64,000 bases of DNA from Egicoccus halophilus (GCF_004300825.1 NZ_CP036250.1:868001-932000); one strand, 5' to 3'. Shown: positions 48,919 to 58,428, counted from the stretch's first letter. Numbers and translations: made by a program. The notes: generated by a model not told the origin, from the sequence alone.

Positions 48919-49024
48919 TAGACTGGCGATCGTGACGGGTCGACCGAGGACGGGCGGTCGGCAGGGCGGTCCCGCTGGGAGCGGGCCGACTCGGGAGCCG
49001 TTGACCGTGAGGAGAGCCGCGTGA
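48919..49024 (+). CDS. Possible 30-aa leaderless leader peptide coupled to ferredoxin 2
   Basis: TAGACT (48919-48924), then 7 bases, then a GTG at 48932 opening a 30-codon frame (MTGRPRTGGRQGGPAGSGPT and on). Its TGA (49022-49024) overlaps the GTG start of ferredoxin 2, so translation of the two would be coupled. The coordinates include the -10. The peptide itself is Gly/Arg-rich with no known match. Confidence 0.35.
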
Positions 49025-49356
49025 CGTACGTCATCGCCGAACCGTGCATGGACGTCAAGGACACCGCCTGCGTGCAGGAGTGCCCGGTCGACTGCATCTA
49101 CGAGGGTGACCGGATGCTCTACATCCACCCCGTGGAGTGCATCGACTGCGGCGCCTGCGAACCGGCCTGTCCGGTGGAGGCGATCTTCTACGCCGACGAC
49201 GTCCCGTCCGAGTGGGGCCAGTTCACGGCCATCAACGCCGAGTACTTCGAGCCGGCCGTCACCGGTCTGGGTTCGCCCGGCGGCGCCAGCAGCGTCGGTG
49301 TGACCAAGGTCGACCACCCCAAGGTCTCGGCCTACGAGATCCCGGACGCGACCTGA
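49021..49356 (+). CDS. fdxA: 7Fe ferredoxin (FdxA type), copy 2
   Basis: 111 aa, near identical in the cluster part to copy 1: AEPCMDVKDTACVQECPVDC and VECIDCGACEPACPVEA. Differences concentrate after residue 60 (SEWGQFTAINAEYFEPAVTG). GAGGAGAGCCGC precedes the GTG. A tandem duplication with some divergence; the two may serve different partners or conditions. Confidence 0.95.
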   Translation: MTYVIAEPCMDVKDTACVQECPVDCIYEGDRMLYIHPVECIDCGACEPACPVEAIFYADDVPSEWGQFTAINAEYFEPAVTGLGSPGGASSVGVTKVDHPKVSAYEIPDAT

Positions 49357-49373
49357 GCCGGGCCGACCGTCTC

Positions 49374-50114
49374 GTGCCCCGGTTCCTGCGGCGCACCCCT
49401 CCGGTGGCGCCCGACCCGGGTGCGCTGGTCGCCGAGCACCTCGAGGCGGGCCGCCCGACCGGCTGGTTCGAGCCGCTGTACGCCGGTGCCGACCGCGACC
49501 CGGACGCCGTTCCCTGGGCGCAGCAGACGCCGCACCCGTACGTCGTCGACTGGCTCGACGACCCGGTGGTGACCCCACCCGGACGCCGGGCGGTCGTGGT
49601 CGGCTGTGGACTCGGTGACGACGCGGCGGAGCTGGCGCGGCGGGACTTCGACGTGGTCGCCTTCGACGTCGCTCCGAGCGCCGTGGCCTGGGCGCAGCGG
49701 CGCTTCCGCCGCTCGCCGGTCGACTGGCGGGTCGTGGACCTGCTCGAACTGCCCGACGAGCTGGTCGGGGCCTTCGGCCTCGTCGTCGAGGTGCGCACGG
49801 TGCAGTCGCTGCCCGGTGTGGTCCGCGACGCGGCGATGCACGCCGTCGGCCGGCTGGCGGCGCCCGGCGGGGTGGTCCTCGCCGTCTCGCTGGTGGCGAG
49901 CTCGAACGAGGTCTCGCGTACCTGGCAGGGCCCGCCGTGGGCGCAGGCCCCCAGCGAGCTGGCCGCCTACCGGGCCGCCGGTCTGGAGCGCCTCGCCCTC
50001 GAGCATCCCGACCCCGACGAGCACGGCGCGATGGAGGTCCGGCTCACGCTGCAGCGCCCGGCCGGTTCGGTCCCGCCGGGCGCCGGGCTCCCGATCGTGC
50101 CGACGCCCGGCTGA
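49374..50114 (+). CDS. Class I SAM-dependent methyltransferase
   Basis: 246 aa from the GTG at 49374 (start not certain). Motif I is AVVVGCGLGDDAAELARRDF, motif II VVAFDVAPSAVAWAQ, and DWRVVDLLELPDEL. It resembles thiopurine-type/small-molecule methyltransferases, with WFEPLYAGADRDPDAVPWAQ in the N-terminal part. Substrate unknown. It is 17 bp after ferredoxin 2 and converges on the crotonase. Confidence 0.85.
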   Translation: MPRFLRRTPPVAPDPGALVAEHLEAGRPTGWFEPLYAGADRDPDAVPWAQQTPHPYVVDWLDDPVVTPPGRRAVVVGCGLGDDAAELARRDFDVVAFDVAPSAVAWAQRRFRRSPVDWRVVDLLELPDELVGAFGLVVEVRTVQSLPGVVRDAAMHAVGRLAAPGGVVLAVSLVASSNEVSRTWQGPPWAQAPSELAAYRAAGLERLALEHPDPDEHGAMEVRLTLQRPAGSVPPGAGLPIVPTPG

Positions 50115-50120
50115 GCCGGG

Positions 50121-50819
50121 TCAGACCGGCAGGTGCGCCGTCAGCGCCGCGATGTCGGTCGGCAGACCGGCCAGCACCGCCTGCGCGTCGGTGGCGCGCA
50201 GCCGGCGCTTGGTGCCGGCGTAGCTGCGCGACGGCAGGCTGGCGAGCTCGGCCGCGCGGGCGCGTGCGGTCGCGAGGACGTCGTCCGCAGCGACCACCTC
50301 GTCGGCGAACCCGGCCTCGACCGCCGCGGCCGCGTCGATGCGTCGGCCCGGCAGCAGCAGGTCCTCGAGCCGGTCGGTGCGCACGTTGTGCCGGGCCAGC
50401 GCGATGCCGAACTCGGGCAGCTCGAAGTCGATCTGCGTCTCGGTCAACCCCCACCAGCCGCCCTCGGCGGCGACGGCGTGGTCGCAGGCCATGGCGAACA
50501 TCGTGCCGGCGGCGATCGCGTGCCCCGTCGCGGCGCAGACGGTGGGCCGGGGGTCGGTCCACACCCGCATCAGGCACTCGCCGAAGCGGACCAGCAGGCG
50601 CTCGACGCCCGCGCCACCGTTCGCGGCCATCCACTTGACGTTCAGCCCGGCGGTGAAGATGCCCGGCCGTCCGGCGAGGACCACGGCCTGCGCGTCGGTG
50701 TCCGCGTCGAACGCGTCGATCAACGCGTCGAAGGTCTCGGGCACGAGCGCGTTCTTCTCCCCGTCGTCGAGCGTGATCGTCAGCACGCCCGCGTCGTCCA
50801 CCTCGCGGCTGATGGCCAT
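50121..50819 (-). CDS. Crotonase-family protein lacking the first hydratase Glu
   Basis: 232 aa. Crotonase fold: LTITLDDGEKNALVPETFDAL, GIFTAGLNVKWMA (oxyanion hole), and TGHAIAAGTMFAMACDHAV. The hydratase GGGxE Glu is Met here (AAGTMFA), so it is not a standard enoyl-CoA hydratase; an isomerase or thioesterase-like role is possible. ATG at 50819. Confidence 0.85.
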   Translation of the reverse strand: MAISREVDDAGVLTITLDDGEKNALVPETFDALIDAFDADTDAQAVVLAGRPGIFTAGLNVKWMAANGGAGVERLLVRFGECLMRVWTDPRPTVCAATGHAIAAGTMFAMACDHAVAAEGGWWGLTETQIDFELPEFGIALARHNVRTDRLEDLLLPGRRIDAAAAVEAGFADEVVAADDVLATARARAAELASLPSRSYAGTKRRLRATDAQAVLAGLPTDIAALTAHLPV

Positions 50820-50990
50820 GGCAGCTCCCCATATCTGCCCGCGTGCGCCGGCGTGTCGGTGCGCCGGCGCGGCGGACCGCCTCGTCGAGCGGGCATCGTA
50901 GATCGCGGTACGCCCGCGGCCACGACCCGGGACGGTCGGGGCCACGTGACCCCGCGAGGTGGTCGACGGGGAGCCGCAGGACGGTGCCGC

Positions 50991-52574
50991 TCAGACGAGC
51001 AGCCGGGTGGGGGCGCGCGAGGCGATCGGTTCGTAGGCCTGCCAGGCCGCGGCCAGTCGGCGGACCCCTTCGCGCAGGACCGGCTCGGGCCGGGAGAACA
51101 CCAGCCGCAGCCCCCGCCGGTTGCCCTCGTCGACCGACAGGGCCGGACCCGGGACGACCGACACCCCGTGGCGCAGGGCCAGCTCCGCGAACTCCTCGGC
51201 GTTGCCGGCCGGCAAGGTGACCCACAGCGACAGCCCGCCCGAGGGCAGCTGCCACTGCCACTGCGGCAGGTGCTCGGTCAGCAGATCGGCGAGCAGGTCG
51301 CGCTGCGGCAGCAGTTCCGCCCGCCGGTCGGCCAGGACCTGGTCCGCGTGCTCGAGCAGCCGGACGGCCAGCAGTTGACTGAGCAGCGGGGTGCCGAGGT
51401 CGGCGACCGTCTTGGTCGCCAGCATGCGCACGGTCCAGCTCGCCGGGGACCGCAGCCAGCCCACCCGCAGTCCGGCCCAGAACAGCTTGGCCGTGGAACC
51501 CAGGGTGTGGATGGCCCCCGTACCGTCCGAGAACGCCGCGATCGGTGGCGGCAACGGTGCCGCGTCGAGGTCGACGTCGCCCATCGCGAGGTCCTCGAGG
51601 ACCACGATCCCGGTGCGGTCCGCCAGCTCGGCGAGCACGCGCCGACGTTGCTCCGGCAGGACCGTCCCCGTCGGATTGTGGAAGTTGGGGGACACGTACA
51701 CCAGCTTGGGCTCGGTCCGGGCCAGCAGGTCGGGCAGCACCTCGGTCCGTGCACCGTGGCCGTCGACCGGCAGGGGCACCATGCGGGCACCGAAGCGACG
51801 GAAGACGTCGAGGGCGCCGGGAAAGGTCGGGCTCTCCACCAACACGGTGTCCCCGCGCTGGAGCGTCTGGCGGGCCACCAGCGAAATGCCCTGGTGGGCA
51901 CCGGTCGTGGCCAGGATCTGGTCCTCGCTGGAGGGCAGGCCCGCGACGGTGAAGCGGGCGGCGACGATCTCGCGCAGGGCCCGCAGGCCGTGCGGGACGT
52001 ACCCGTGGTGGGCGACCAGCGAGGAGACGTCGTCGGGGGACAACGAGGTGAGGATGTCCACCACCATCGGCGAGCCGGTCACCGCGGCGACGGAGAGGTC
52101 GATCAGGTCCTCGTCGTCGGGCATCGGCGGCTCGCCGGGACCCGTCCGCTGGTCGGCCTTGTCGTCGGAGAGGAACAGACGGGCGGTGGCCACCGCGTCG
52201 ACGCCGCCCCGGTCCTCGCCCTCCGGGCGGCGGACCCACGTGCCCGAGCCCTGCCGGCTCTCGAGCCAGCCCTCGTTCTTGAGGCGGTCGTAGGCCGCGA
52301 CCACGGTGGCGCGGCTGACCGACAGCGACCGCGCCAGGACACGCTCGGGCGGCAACACCGTGCCCAGCGGGATCTCGCCCCGGTCCACGGCCCGCTTGAG
52401 ACCGTCGGCGAGCTGTCGGTACAGCGGTCCGTCGCCGGTCAGCGCCTGGTCGAGAATGCCAGCGAGGTGCGGACCACTTTCGCGGATTGGATCATCCAAT
52501 GGCAGTCCAATGTGAAGGCTCGGAAGAGTTGGACCGGAACGCCGGCCGTGGTACCGTACCTCGTACCAGGCCAA
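50991..52574 (-). CDS. MocR/PdxR-type GntR regulator with aminotransferase domain
   Basis: Up to 527 aa. Winged helix at about 50-120 (GPLYRQLADGLKRAVDRGEI, LSVSRATVVAAYDRLKNEGW), then a fold-type I aminotransferase domain with PLP Lys in LGSTAKLFWAGLRVGW and SPNFHNPTGTVLP. Such regulators sense PLP or an amino compound. The start is unresolved: only TTG codons are available (52574, or 52499 inside the palindrome). Not obviously paired with a target gene. Confidence 0.85.
   Translation of the reverse strand: MAWYEVRYHGRRSGPTLPSLHIGLPLDDPIRESGPHLAGILDQALTGDGPLYRQLADGLKRAVDRGEIPLGTVLPPERVLARSLSVSRATVVAAYDRLKNEGWLESRQGSGTWVRRPEGEDRGGVDAVATARLFLSDDKADQRTGPGEPPMPDDEDLIDLSVAAVTGSPMVVDILTSLSPDDVSSLVAHHGYVPHGLRALREIVAARFTVAGLPSSEDQILATTGAHQGISLVARQTLQRGDTVLVESPTFPGALDVFRRFGARMVPLPVDGHGARTEVLPDLLARTEPKLVYVSPNFHNPTGTVLPEQRRRVLAELADRTGIVVLEDLAMGDVDLDAAPLPPPIAAFSDGTGAIHTLGSTAKLFWAGLRVGWLRSPASWTVRMLATKTVADLGTPLLSQLLAVRLLEHADQVLADRRAELLPQRDLLADLLTEHLPQWQWQLPSGGLSLWVTLPAGNAEEFAELALRHGVSVVPGPALSVDEGNRRGLRLVFSRPEPVLREGVRRLAAAWQAYEPIASRAPTRLLV
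52486..52511. promoter_or_regulatory. Perfect palindrome ATTGGATCATCCAAT plus half-site
   Basis: ATTGGATCATCCAAT (52486-52500) is a 15-bp perfect palindrome, followed by another CCAAT at 52507-52511. It lies at the 5' end of the MocR-type gene with TACGGT (-10-like, minus) at 52558-52553 upstream. Probable autoregulatory site. Confidence 0.6.
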
Positions 52575-52702
52575 AGGGCACGGTTCGGCTCTCCCTCCGA
52601 ATCGAGCACCGGGCCAACCGGAATCGACACTCCGCGGCGCTCGGGGTAGGCACTACGACCGGCCCCACCGCGCGACTCCGGCACAACTGCATAAACGTAC
52701 GC

Positions 52703-52896
52703 GAGGCGGCAACGCTCCCTCTCCCAGCCTCCTCGCGTCACCGCTCGGGCGATGACCGGTCTCGCACCTCTCCCACCCGGCGGCTCTCCCACCGCCCGGA
52801 TGCTCTCTCTCCCACTTACAGCATCCCCCCGCGAGTCCCGAGCCCGAGCGCAAGACGTCCCCCCGGCCCTCCCACCGGGGGGACGCTTCTTTTCCC
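52703..52896 (+). ncRNA. Possible small non-coding transcript ending at a T-tailed terminator
   Basis: No + strand gene ends here, yet a rho-independent terminator does. Upstream, CTGCATAAACG (52688-52698) could hold a weak -10. Two CCCCCC runs (about 52825 and 52859) recall C-rich actinobacterial sRNAs, but the known 6C fold is not recognisable. The 5' end is a guess. Confidence 0.3.
52856..52896 (+). terminator. Rho-independent terminator with T-rich tail
   Basis: CGTCCCCCCGG (52856-52866), 8-base loop, exact complement (52875-52885), then CTTCTTTTCCC. The T-rich tract is on the + strand only. It is the one terminator in the window with a T tail. Confidence 0.75.
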
Positions 52897-52904
52897 GACC
52901 ATCT

Positions 52905-52930
52905 CGCCCGCAGCGGGTCCGCTGCGGGCG
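52905..52930 (-). terminator. 11-bp hairpin, candidate hppD terminator
   Basis: CGCCCGCAGCG (52905-52915), loop GGTC, exact complement (52920-52930), 160 bp past the hppD stop on the minus strand. Confidence 0.5.
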
Positions 52931-52987
52931 GGGTGGTCGCCTGCGCAGGGGTCGTTCGGTGGGCGGGTTGGCGGGGCGGGGGATCGG

Positions 52988-53077
52988 CGGTTTCCGTCGT
53001 GGGCGCGGGAAACCGCGTGGTGCGAGGGCCGGCCGGGGTGCGGGCGTTGGTGGTTTCCGTCGTGGGCGCGGGTAACC
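52988..53077. repeat. Twin inverted-repeat element after hppD
   Basis: Two copies, 63 bp apart, of GGTTTCCGTCGTGGGCGCGG followed by GAAACC or TAACC. Copy 1 (52988-53015) has a perfect 8-bp stem CGGTTTCC/GGAAACCG with 12-base loop; copy 2 (53052-53077) has one mismatch. A REP-like hairpin element. Confidence 0.75.
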
Positions 53078-53092
53078 GCTCGCCGGAGTGCG

Positions 53093-54196
<1,104 letters not shown>

Positions 54197-54457
54197 GGGG
54201 AACGGCTCCCTCCTGCGCGGGCGGACGGGTGGCGTCGCGAGCGTCTCGGGTGCGGGCGCTGGCAACGACGCACGGGTCACGTGCCGTCGATGCCGTCGTC
54301 GAGGGCGGGAGAGCGGCGTTCTCGCCGGCGTCCCGCCTCTGGACGTGCCGCGTCAAGGGTACGGACACCCGCGGGGAAGGCGGCATTTCCGGCCGCTGAC
54401 GCAGCGTGGTGGCGCGGTCACCGCAGACCGACGAGCGGTCGGCGTGCGTCGGTCGTG

Positions 54458-54844
54458 TCAGGCCGGAGGGATCATGCCCGGCGGGAGATCGGTGCGGCCC
54501 TGCAGCGGAGAGAGTGCGAACTCCTCCCGGCCGATGCGCAGGAATTCCACCGGACGGTCGCCGGCGAGATGCTCCTCGACGATCCGCGGGACGTCCTCGA
54601 CGGTCACGCCGCCGTACCAGACGTCGTCGGGGGCCACGTAGATGCCGGGTCCGACCATGCAGGGCTCGAGGCAGCCGGAGGCGACCACCTTGACGTCGAC
54701 GAGTCCCTGCCGGCCGGTCTCCTCGCGCATGGCCTCGAACACGTCGGCCGCACCCCGGCGGAGGCACGACGGTCGCGGGTGCTCCTGCGGTCGCTCGTTG
54801 ATGCACACGAACACCCACTTGCGGGGCATACCGACACGTGCCAT
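54458..54844 (-). CDS. Thioredoxin-like [2Fe-2S] ferredoxin-domain protein
   Basis: 128 aa. KWVFVCINERPQEHPRPSCL has Cys pair C-x12-C and ASGCLEPCMVGPGIYVAPD the C-x3-C pair, the layout of thioredoxin-like 2Fe-2S ferredoxins. VWYGGVTVEDVPRIVEEHL is the conserved C-terminal block. Electron carrier or cobalamin-type partner; partner unknown. ATG at 54844; divergent from the CoA-binding protein. Confidence 0.88.
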   Translation of the reverse strand: MARVGMPRKWVFVCINERPQEHPRPSCLRRGAADVFEAMREETGRQGLVDVKVVASGCLEPCMVGPGIYVAPDDVWYGGVTVEDVPRIVEEHLAGDRPVEFLRIGREEFALSPLQGRTDLPPGMIPPA

Positions 54845-54882
54845 GCGGCCATCCTCCCGGGGGTGCGCGGCTCGTCGCACCG

Positions 54883-54888
54883 TAGCCT
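54883..54888 (+). promoter_or_regulatory. -10 hexamer TAGCCT upstream of CoA-binding protein
   Basis: TAGCCT 28 bp before the GTG at 54917, with GAGGAGGT as ribosome-binding site. Confidence 0.5.
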
Positions 54889-54916
54889 GTCCGGTCCCAC
54901 ACGAGGAGGTCGCCCC

Positions 54917-55336
54917 GTGGACGTCACCGACGACGCCGGCATCGACGAGCTGCTGCGCCGGACCCGACGCATCGCCGTGGTGGGTGCGTCCGACGACCCG
55001 TCGCGTCCCAGCCACGGCGTGATGCGGCGATTGCTCCAGGCCGGCTACGAGCTCGTGCCGGTCAATCCCCGGGTCGGGGAGGTGCTCGGTACGCCCGCGG
55101 TGGCGAGTCTCGCGGAGCTCGACGCCCCCGTGGACCTGGTCGACGTCTTCCGTCGCGTCGAGCACACGCCGCAGGTGGCCCGCGAGGCCGCCGCGATCGG
55201 TGCTCCCGCGCTGTGGCTGCAGACGGGCCTGCGGTCGTCCGAGGCCCGCACCGTGGCCGAACAGGCCGGGATGGACTACGTCGAGGACCGCTGCCTGGCC
55301 GTCGAGGTGGCGGTGCGCGGCATCACGGTCGGCTGA
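54917..55336 (+). CDS. CoA-binding (YccU-type) Rossmann protein
   Basis: 139 aa. IAVVGASDDPSRPSHGVMRR, GYELVPVNPRVGEVLGTPAV, DLVDVFRRVEHTPQVARE and APALWLQTGLRS are the CoA_binding_2 blocks. The domain binds CoA; physiological role unknown. GTG at 54917. Its 3' end overlaps the converging CapA-like gene by 14 bp. Confidence 0.9.
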   Translation: MDVTDDAGIDELLRRTRRIAVVGASDDPSRPSHGVMRRLLQAGYELVPVNPRVGEVLGTPAVASLAELDAPVDLVDVFRRVEHTPQVAREAAAIGAPALWLQTGLRSSEARTVAEQAGMDYVEDRCLAVEVAVRGITVG

Positions 55337-56378
55337 GCAGGTCGGTGCAGGCGACGGCGGCCGCGTAGCGCTCGGCGCCCGCCGCGGCCTGCTGGCCCTC
55401 GAGCAGGACCGGCAGACCACCGTCGAGACGCACGGGCAGCCACCGGTCGATCGTGGTGCCGTCGAGCGCGACCTCGACGACGTAGACGCCGGCGTGCTCG
55501 CCCTCGCCGGGCGGCGTGTCGAACACGAAGTTGCCGAGCCCGTAGTGCACCAGTGCGCCGTCGGGGGACCGGCCGCCGCCCTGCACGCGGTGGGCGTGCG
55601 TGCCGACCACGACGTCGGCGCCGGCCTGCGCGAGCCGCTGCGCGAGCTCGCGCTGACGGTCGGTGGGACAGGTGTCCTTCTCGCGACCCCAGTGCAGGTA
55701 GACGAGCGTCAGGTCGGCCTCGGCCGCCGTCGTGGCGACCTGCTCCACGAAGTGGTCGGTGTACGGCTCCTTCACCGAGGCGATGCCCGTCCGCCCGTCA
55801 CCGGCGACCCAGGTCTCCTGCGCGAACGAGTCGAGGACGTCGGTGGCGGCGAGGACGGCGACGTCCCACCCGTGCCGCTCGAACCAGACCGGTCCGGCGG
55901 CCTGGCGCTCGTCGGCGCCGATCCCGACGAAGGCGAGTCCGCTGCCGTCGGCGGCGGCCAGGGTGTCGCGGAGTCCGTCCGCGCCGTAGTCGCCGGCGTG
56001 GTTGTTCGCCAACGACACCGCGTCGATCCCGGCGCTCGACAGCGCTGCGAGCGACGTCGCCGGGGTGCGGAAGGTGAACTGCTTGGGTTCCGGGGTGCCG
56101 CCCTCGGTGACGGCCGTCTCGAGGTTGCCGATGACGAGGTCGGCATCGGCCCAGGCGGCCCTGACCCCGGCGAGCACCGCCCCCGGGTCCGTGGCGGCGA
56201 TTCCGCCGAGCTGGTCGGCGAAGTGGATGTCGCCCACGAACGCGAGCGTCAGTGGGGCCGACGGGGCGGGCTCGGTCGTCGCCTCGTCGGCCGCCGCGAC
56301 CACCTCGGGGTCGGCGGGCGTGGACGCGCAGGCGCCGGCCAGCAGGGCGACGCCGACGAGGGGGGCACGGACGCGCAT
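55323..56378 (-). CDS. CapA/PgsA-like metallophosphatase-fold lipoprotein
   Basis: 351 aa from the ATG at 56378. Lipoprotein signal GVALLAGACASTP. PGA_cap domain: LAFVGDIHFAD (Asp), VIGNLETAVTEGG (Asn, Glu), VSLANNHAGDYG (NNH), YLHWGREKDT and VVGTHAHRVQGG (His). The fold is that of calcineurin-type phosphoesterases. Members occur in poly-gamma-glutamate capsule loci, but no capsule synthase is here, so the role may be general. Confidence 0.9.
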   Translation of the reverse strand: MRVRAPLVGVALLAGACASTPADPEVVAAADEATTEPAPSAPLTLAFVGDIHFADQLGGIAATDPGAVLAGVRAAWADADLVIGNLETAVTEGGTPEPKQFTFRTPATSLAALSSAGIDAVSLANNHAGDYGADGLRDTLAAADGSGLAFVGIGADERQAAGPVWFERHGWDVAVLAATDVLDSFAQETWVAGDGRTGIASVKEPYTDHFVEQVATTAAEADLTLVYLHWGREKDTCPTDRQRELAQRLAQAGADVVVGTHAHRVQGGGRSPDGALVHYGLGNFVFDTPPGEGEHAGVYVVEVALDGTTIDRWLPVRLDGGLPVLLEGQQAAAGAERYAAAVACTDLLSRP

Positions 56379-56506
56379 TCCCTGGACCTTCGTACGGGTG
56401 TACGCAGCATGCCGGGTGGCGGTGGGAACGCCGACATCCGCGTGCGCAGGTACCCGTGCGACGACGCCGGCTCGGCCCGTCGGCGCGTGAGAGACGGCGC
56501 AGGTGC

Positions 56507-57388
56507 TCAGGACCCCGCGGCTGCGGCAGCACCGGTGCCGCCGCTGCGACCGTCGGAGCGGTACAGCGCCGGGTCGAGCACCGCGTCGCGGTCGAGGGTC
56601 GCTCGGCCCTCGAGCACGCCGAGCACGTCGAGGAACTGCCGCGCGGCCGCGACGTCGTGGACCCGGGCGATGGTGTCGTCGATCCGCACCAGCGGGACCA
56701 GGGCGGCGAGCGTGCCGGGACCGCGCTCGTGGGGGACCGCCCGGGCGATCGTGCCGATGAAGTCCTTGCGGGAGATCGCCACGAGCAGGGGGTTGGAGAA
56801 CCTGGCGCGCAGGTCGGGCAGGCCGGCGAGGACCGCGACGGTCTGTGCCGGGGTCTTGGACAGGTCGATGCCGGGGTCGAGCACGACGCGTTCGGGCGCG
56901 ACGCCGTGCGCGGCCAGTCGCTCGAGTTGCCGGGCGAACCAGTCCCCGACCTCGAGCACCACGTCGTCGTAGAGGTTGGGGTCGGTGAGTCGTTGCTTCA
57001 CCGGCCCGATGTTGTGGGTGAGCACGAACTGCGCGTCGGTGCCGGCCACGACCTCGAGCATCTCGGCGTCGTCGCTGCCGGAGTAGTCGTTGACGAGGCG
57101 GGCGCCGGCGGCGACGACGCCGGCGGCCACGGCCGGCTTGTAGGTGTCGACACTGACCGTCACGCCGCGGGCGGCCAGCTCGGTGACCACCGGGGTCAGC
57201 ACCGCGAGCTCGTCCTCGGCCGGGACGACCGGCGTGCTCGGCGAGGCGCTCTGTGCGCCGAGGTCGATCACCTCGGCGCCGGTGTCGACCAGCCGCAACG
57301 CGCGGGCGGTGGCGTCGTCGACCTCCTCGCCCGCGGTGGAGAACGAATCGGGATTGAGGTTGACGATCCCCATCAGGCGCGGGTTCAC
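56507..57388 (-). CDS. folP: Dihydropteroate synthase-like protein
   Basis: 293 aa. MGIVNLNPDSFSTAGEEVDD is the DHPS start (usual NVTPDSF), followed by VIDLGAQSASP, VSVDTYKPAVAAGVVAAGA, NDYSGSDD, LDPGIDLSKTPAQT and AISRKDFIG. The DHPS reaction joins pABA to pterin for folate. Several positions differ from classic FolP (NLNPDSF, GAQSASP), as in FolP2-like actinobacterial paralogues, so the exact activity is not certain. Coupled by 4-bp overlap to the upstream glycosyltransferase. Confidence 0.82.
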   Translation of the reverse strand: MNPRLMGIVNLNPDSFSTAGEEVDDATARALRLVDTGAEVIDLGAQSASPSTPVVPAEDELAVLTPVVTELAARGVTVSVDTYKPAVAAGVVAAGARLVNDYSGSDDAEMLEVVAGTDAQFVLTHNIGPVKQRLTDPNLYDDVVLEVGDWFARQLERLAAHGVAPERVVLDPGIDLSKTPAQTVAVLAGLPDLRARFSNPLLVAISRKDFIGTIARAVPHERGPGTLAALVPLVRIDDTIARVHDVAAARQFLDVLGVLEGRATLDRDAVLDPALYRSDGRSGGTGAAAAAGS

Positions 57389-58125
57389 GGTCGCTCCGGG
57401 TCCGGGTCGGGGCGCCAGGATGCCCCGCGCGCGGCTGCGGCGCCCAGCGCGACCGCCAGGACCTCACGGGCGACGACGGCCAGTTCGTCGACGTCCTTGT
57501 GCCGGTGGGCGATCGGTTCGAGGTCCACCTCGGCAACGGCCCCGGCGCCGTGGCGCTGTTCGAGGGCGAGCAGCATCGACAGCTCCAGCCCGTAGCCGGG
57601 GTGCAGGTCGAGGTCGCGGACGGAGGGAACGTGCACGGCGACCTGACCGGAGAGGGGATCGCGCAGGCCGGCCAGCCGGCTGCCGAGGAGTTCGAGGGCG
57701 GGCCGGGCGACGAGTTCGCTGACACGGCCGGAGCGCACGGTGCCGGTCGCGGGATCCAGACGCCGGCACACCCCCTTGACCAGCGCGACCGGCCGGGTGA
57801 GCGCCGCGAGCAACCGGGTCACGCTGGCGGTGGCCAGCCCCTCGACGTCGGCGTCGAGCAGCACCAGCCGGTCGTGGTCGGTCGTCCGCAGCAGCGCGGC
57901 GACGGCGTCGCCCTTGCCGCGCAGTGCCCGTCCACCGGTCAGCGCCCGCGCGTCGACGACCTCCAGGCCGTGCCGGGCCGCGAGCTGCGGGGTGCCGTCG
58001 CGGGAGCCACCGTCGAGCAGCAGTGCCCGGTCCACGACCCCGGCGGCGACGGCGTCGGCGGCGAAGGCCGCGAGGCGCGCCACGTGCGGCGCCTCGTCGA
58101 GCGCGGGGAAGGCGAGTAGCGTCAC
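57385..58125 (-). CDS. GpgS-like family 2/81 glycosyltransferase
   Basis: 246 aa. GT-A fold: LLAFPALDEAPHVARLAAF, LLLDGGSRDGTPQLAARHGL, ALRGKGDAVAALL and the DxD in VLLDADVEGLA; HPGYGLELSMLLALE and AHRHKDVDELAV follow. These match glucosyl-3-phosphoglycerate synthase (methylglucose lipopolysaccharide or glucosylglycerate synthesis), also found next to a FolP-like gene in mycobacteria. It is short compared with typical GpgS (about 320 aa). GTG start. Confidence 0.78.
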   Translation of the reverse strand: MTLLAFPALDEAPHVARLAAFAADAVAAGVVDRALLLDGGSRDGTPQLAARHGLEVVDARALTGGRALRGKGDAVAALLRTTDHDRLVLLDADVEGLATASVTRLLAALTRPVALVKGVCRRLDPATGTVRSGRVSELVARPALELLGSRLAGLRDPLSGQVAVHVPSVRDLDLHPGYGLELSMLLALEQRHGAGAVAEVDLEPIAHRHKDVDELAVVAREVLAVALGAAAARGASWRPDPDPERP

Positions 58126-58428
58126 GGCGGTGCTCCGCGGGAGGCCGGCGCGCCCGACCGCAACGGAAGGCCCACCGTGCTCACGTGGTTCGTCGCCGCC
58201 GCGACGGCGGTCGTGTCCGCCGCGGTCCTGCTGGTCGCGACCCTCGACGAGCCCCTGACGTCAGGCGAGCGGAGCGAGCGAGACGATCGGGGAGGTGGGT
58301 GGGATCGATCAGGTGGGGCAACGAGCGAGCGGAGCGAGCGAGACGATGGGGGTGGTGGATGGGATCGATCAGGTGGGGCAACGAGCGAGCGGAGCGAGCG
58401 AGACGATGGGGGTGGTGGATGGGATCGA
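58126..58428. other. 303-bp gap with small gene candidate and repeat array
   Basis: Between the divergent glycosyltransferase and the converging hydrolase. It holds a GGAAGG ribosome-binding site, a small membrane-protein frame on + and most of the 60-bp triple repeat; no other structure is evident. Confidence 0.7.

Larger units (their letters stand above)
52575..53092. other. 518-bp non-coding interval
   Basis: Between the MocR-type gene and hppD. Contains the start region of the MocR gene, a lower-GC stretch (52600-52860) with C-runs, a T-tailed hairpin terminator on the + strand, a second hairpin and two copies of a 28-bp inverted-repeat element. Small frames here lack coding features. 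Confidence 0.7.

Noticed and set aside
52703-52896. Identification of the C-rich region as a 6C RNA
   Set aside because: C-runs exist, but I could not find hairpins with the C-runs in loops, so the family name is not claimed.
54197-54280. hppD start at GTG 54280
   Set aside because: The extra 28 residues are Pro/Arg-rich; AGGAGGGA precedes GTG 54196, which gives the family-like N-terminus.
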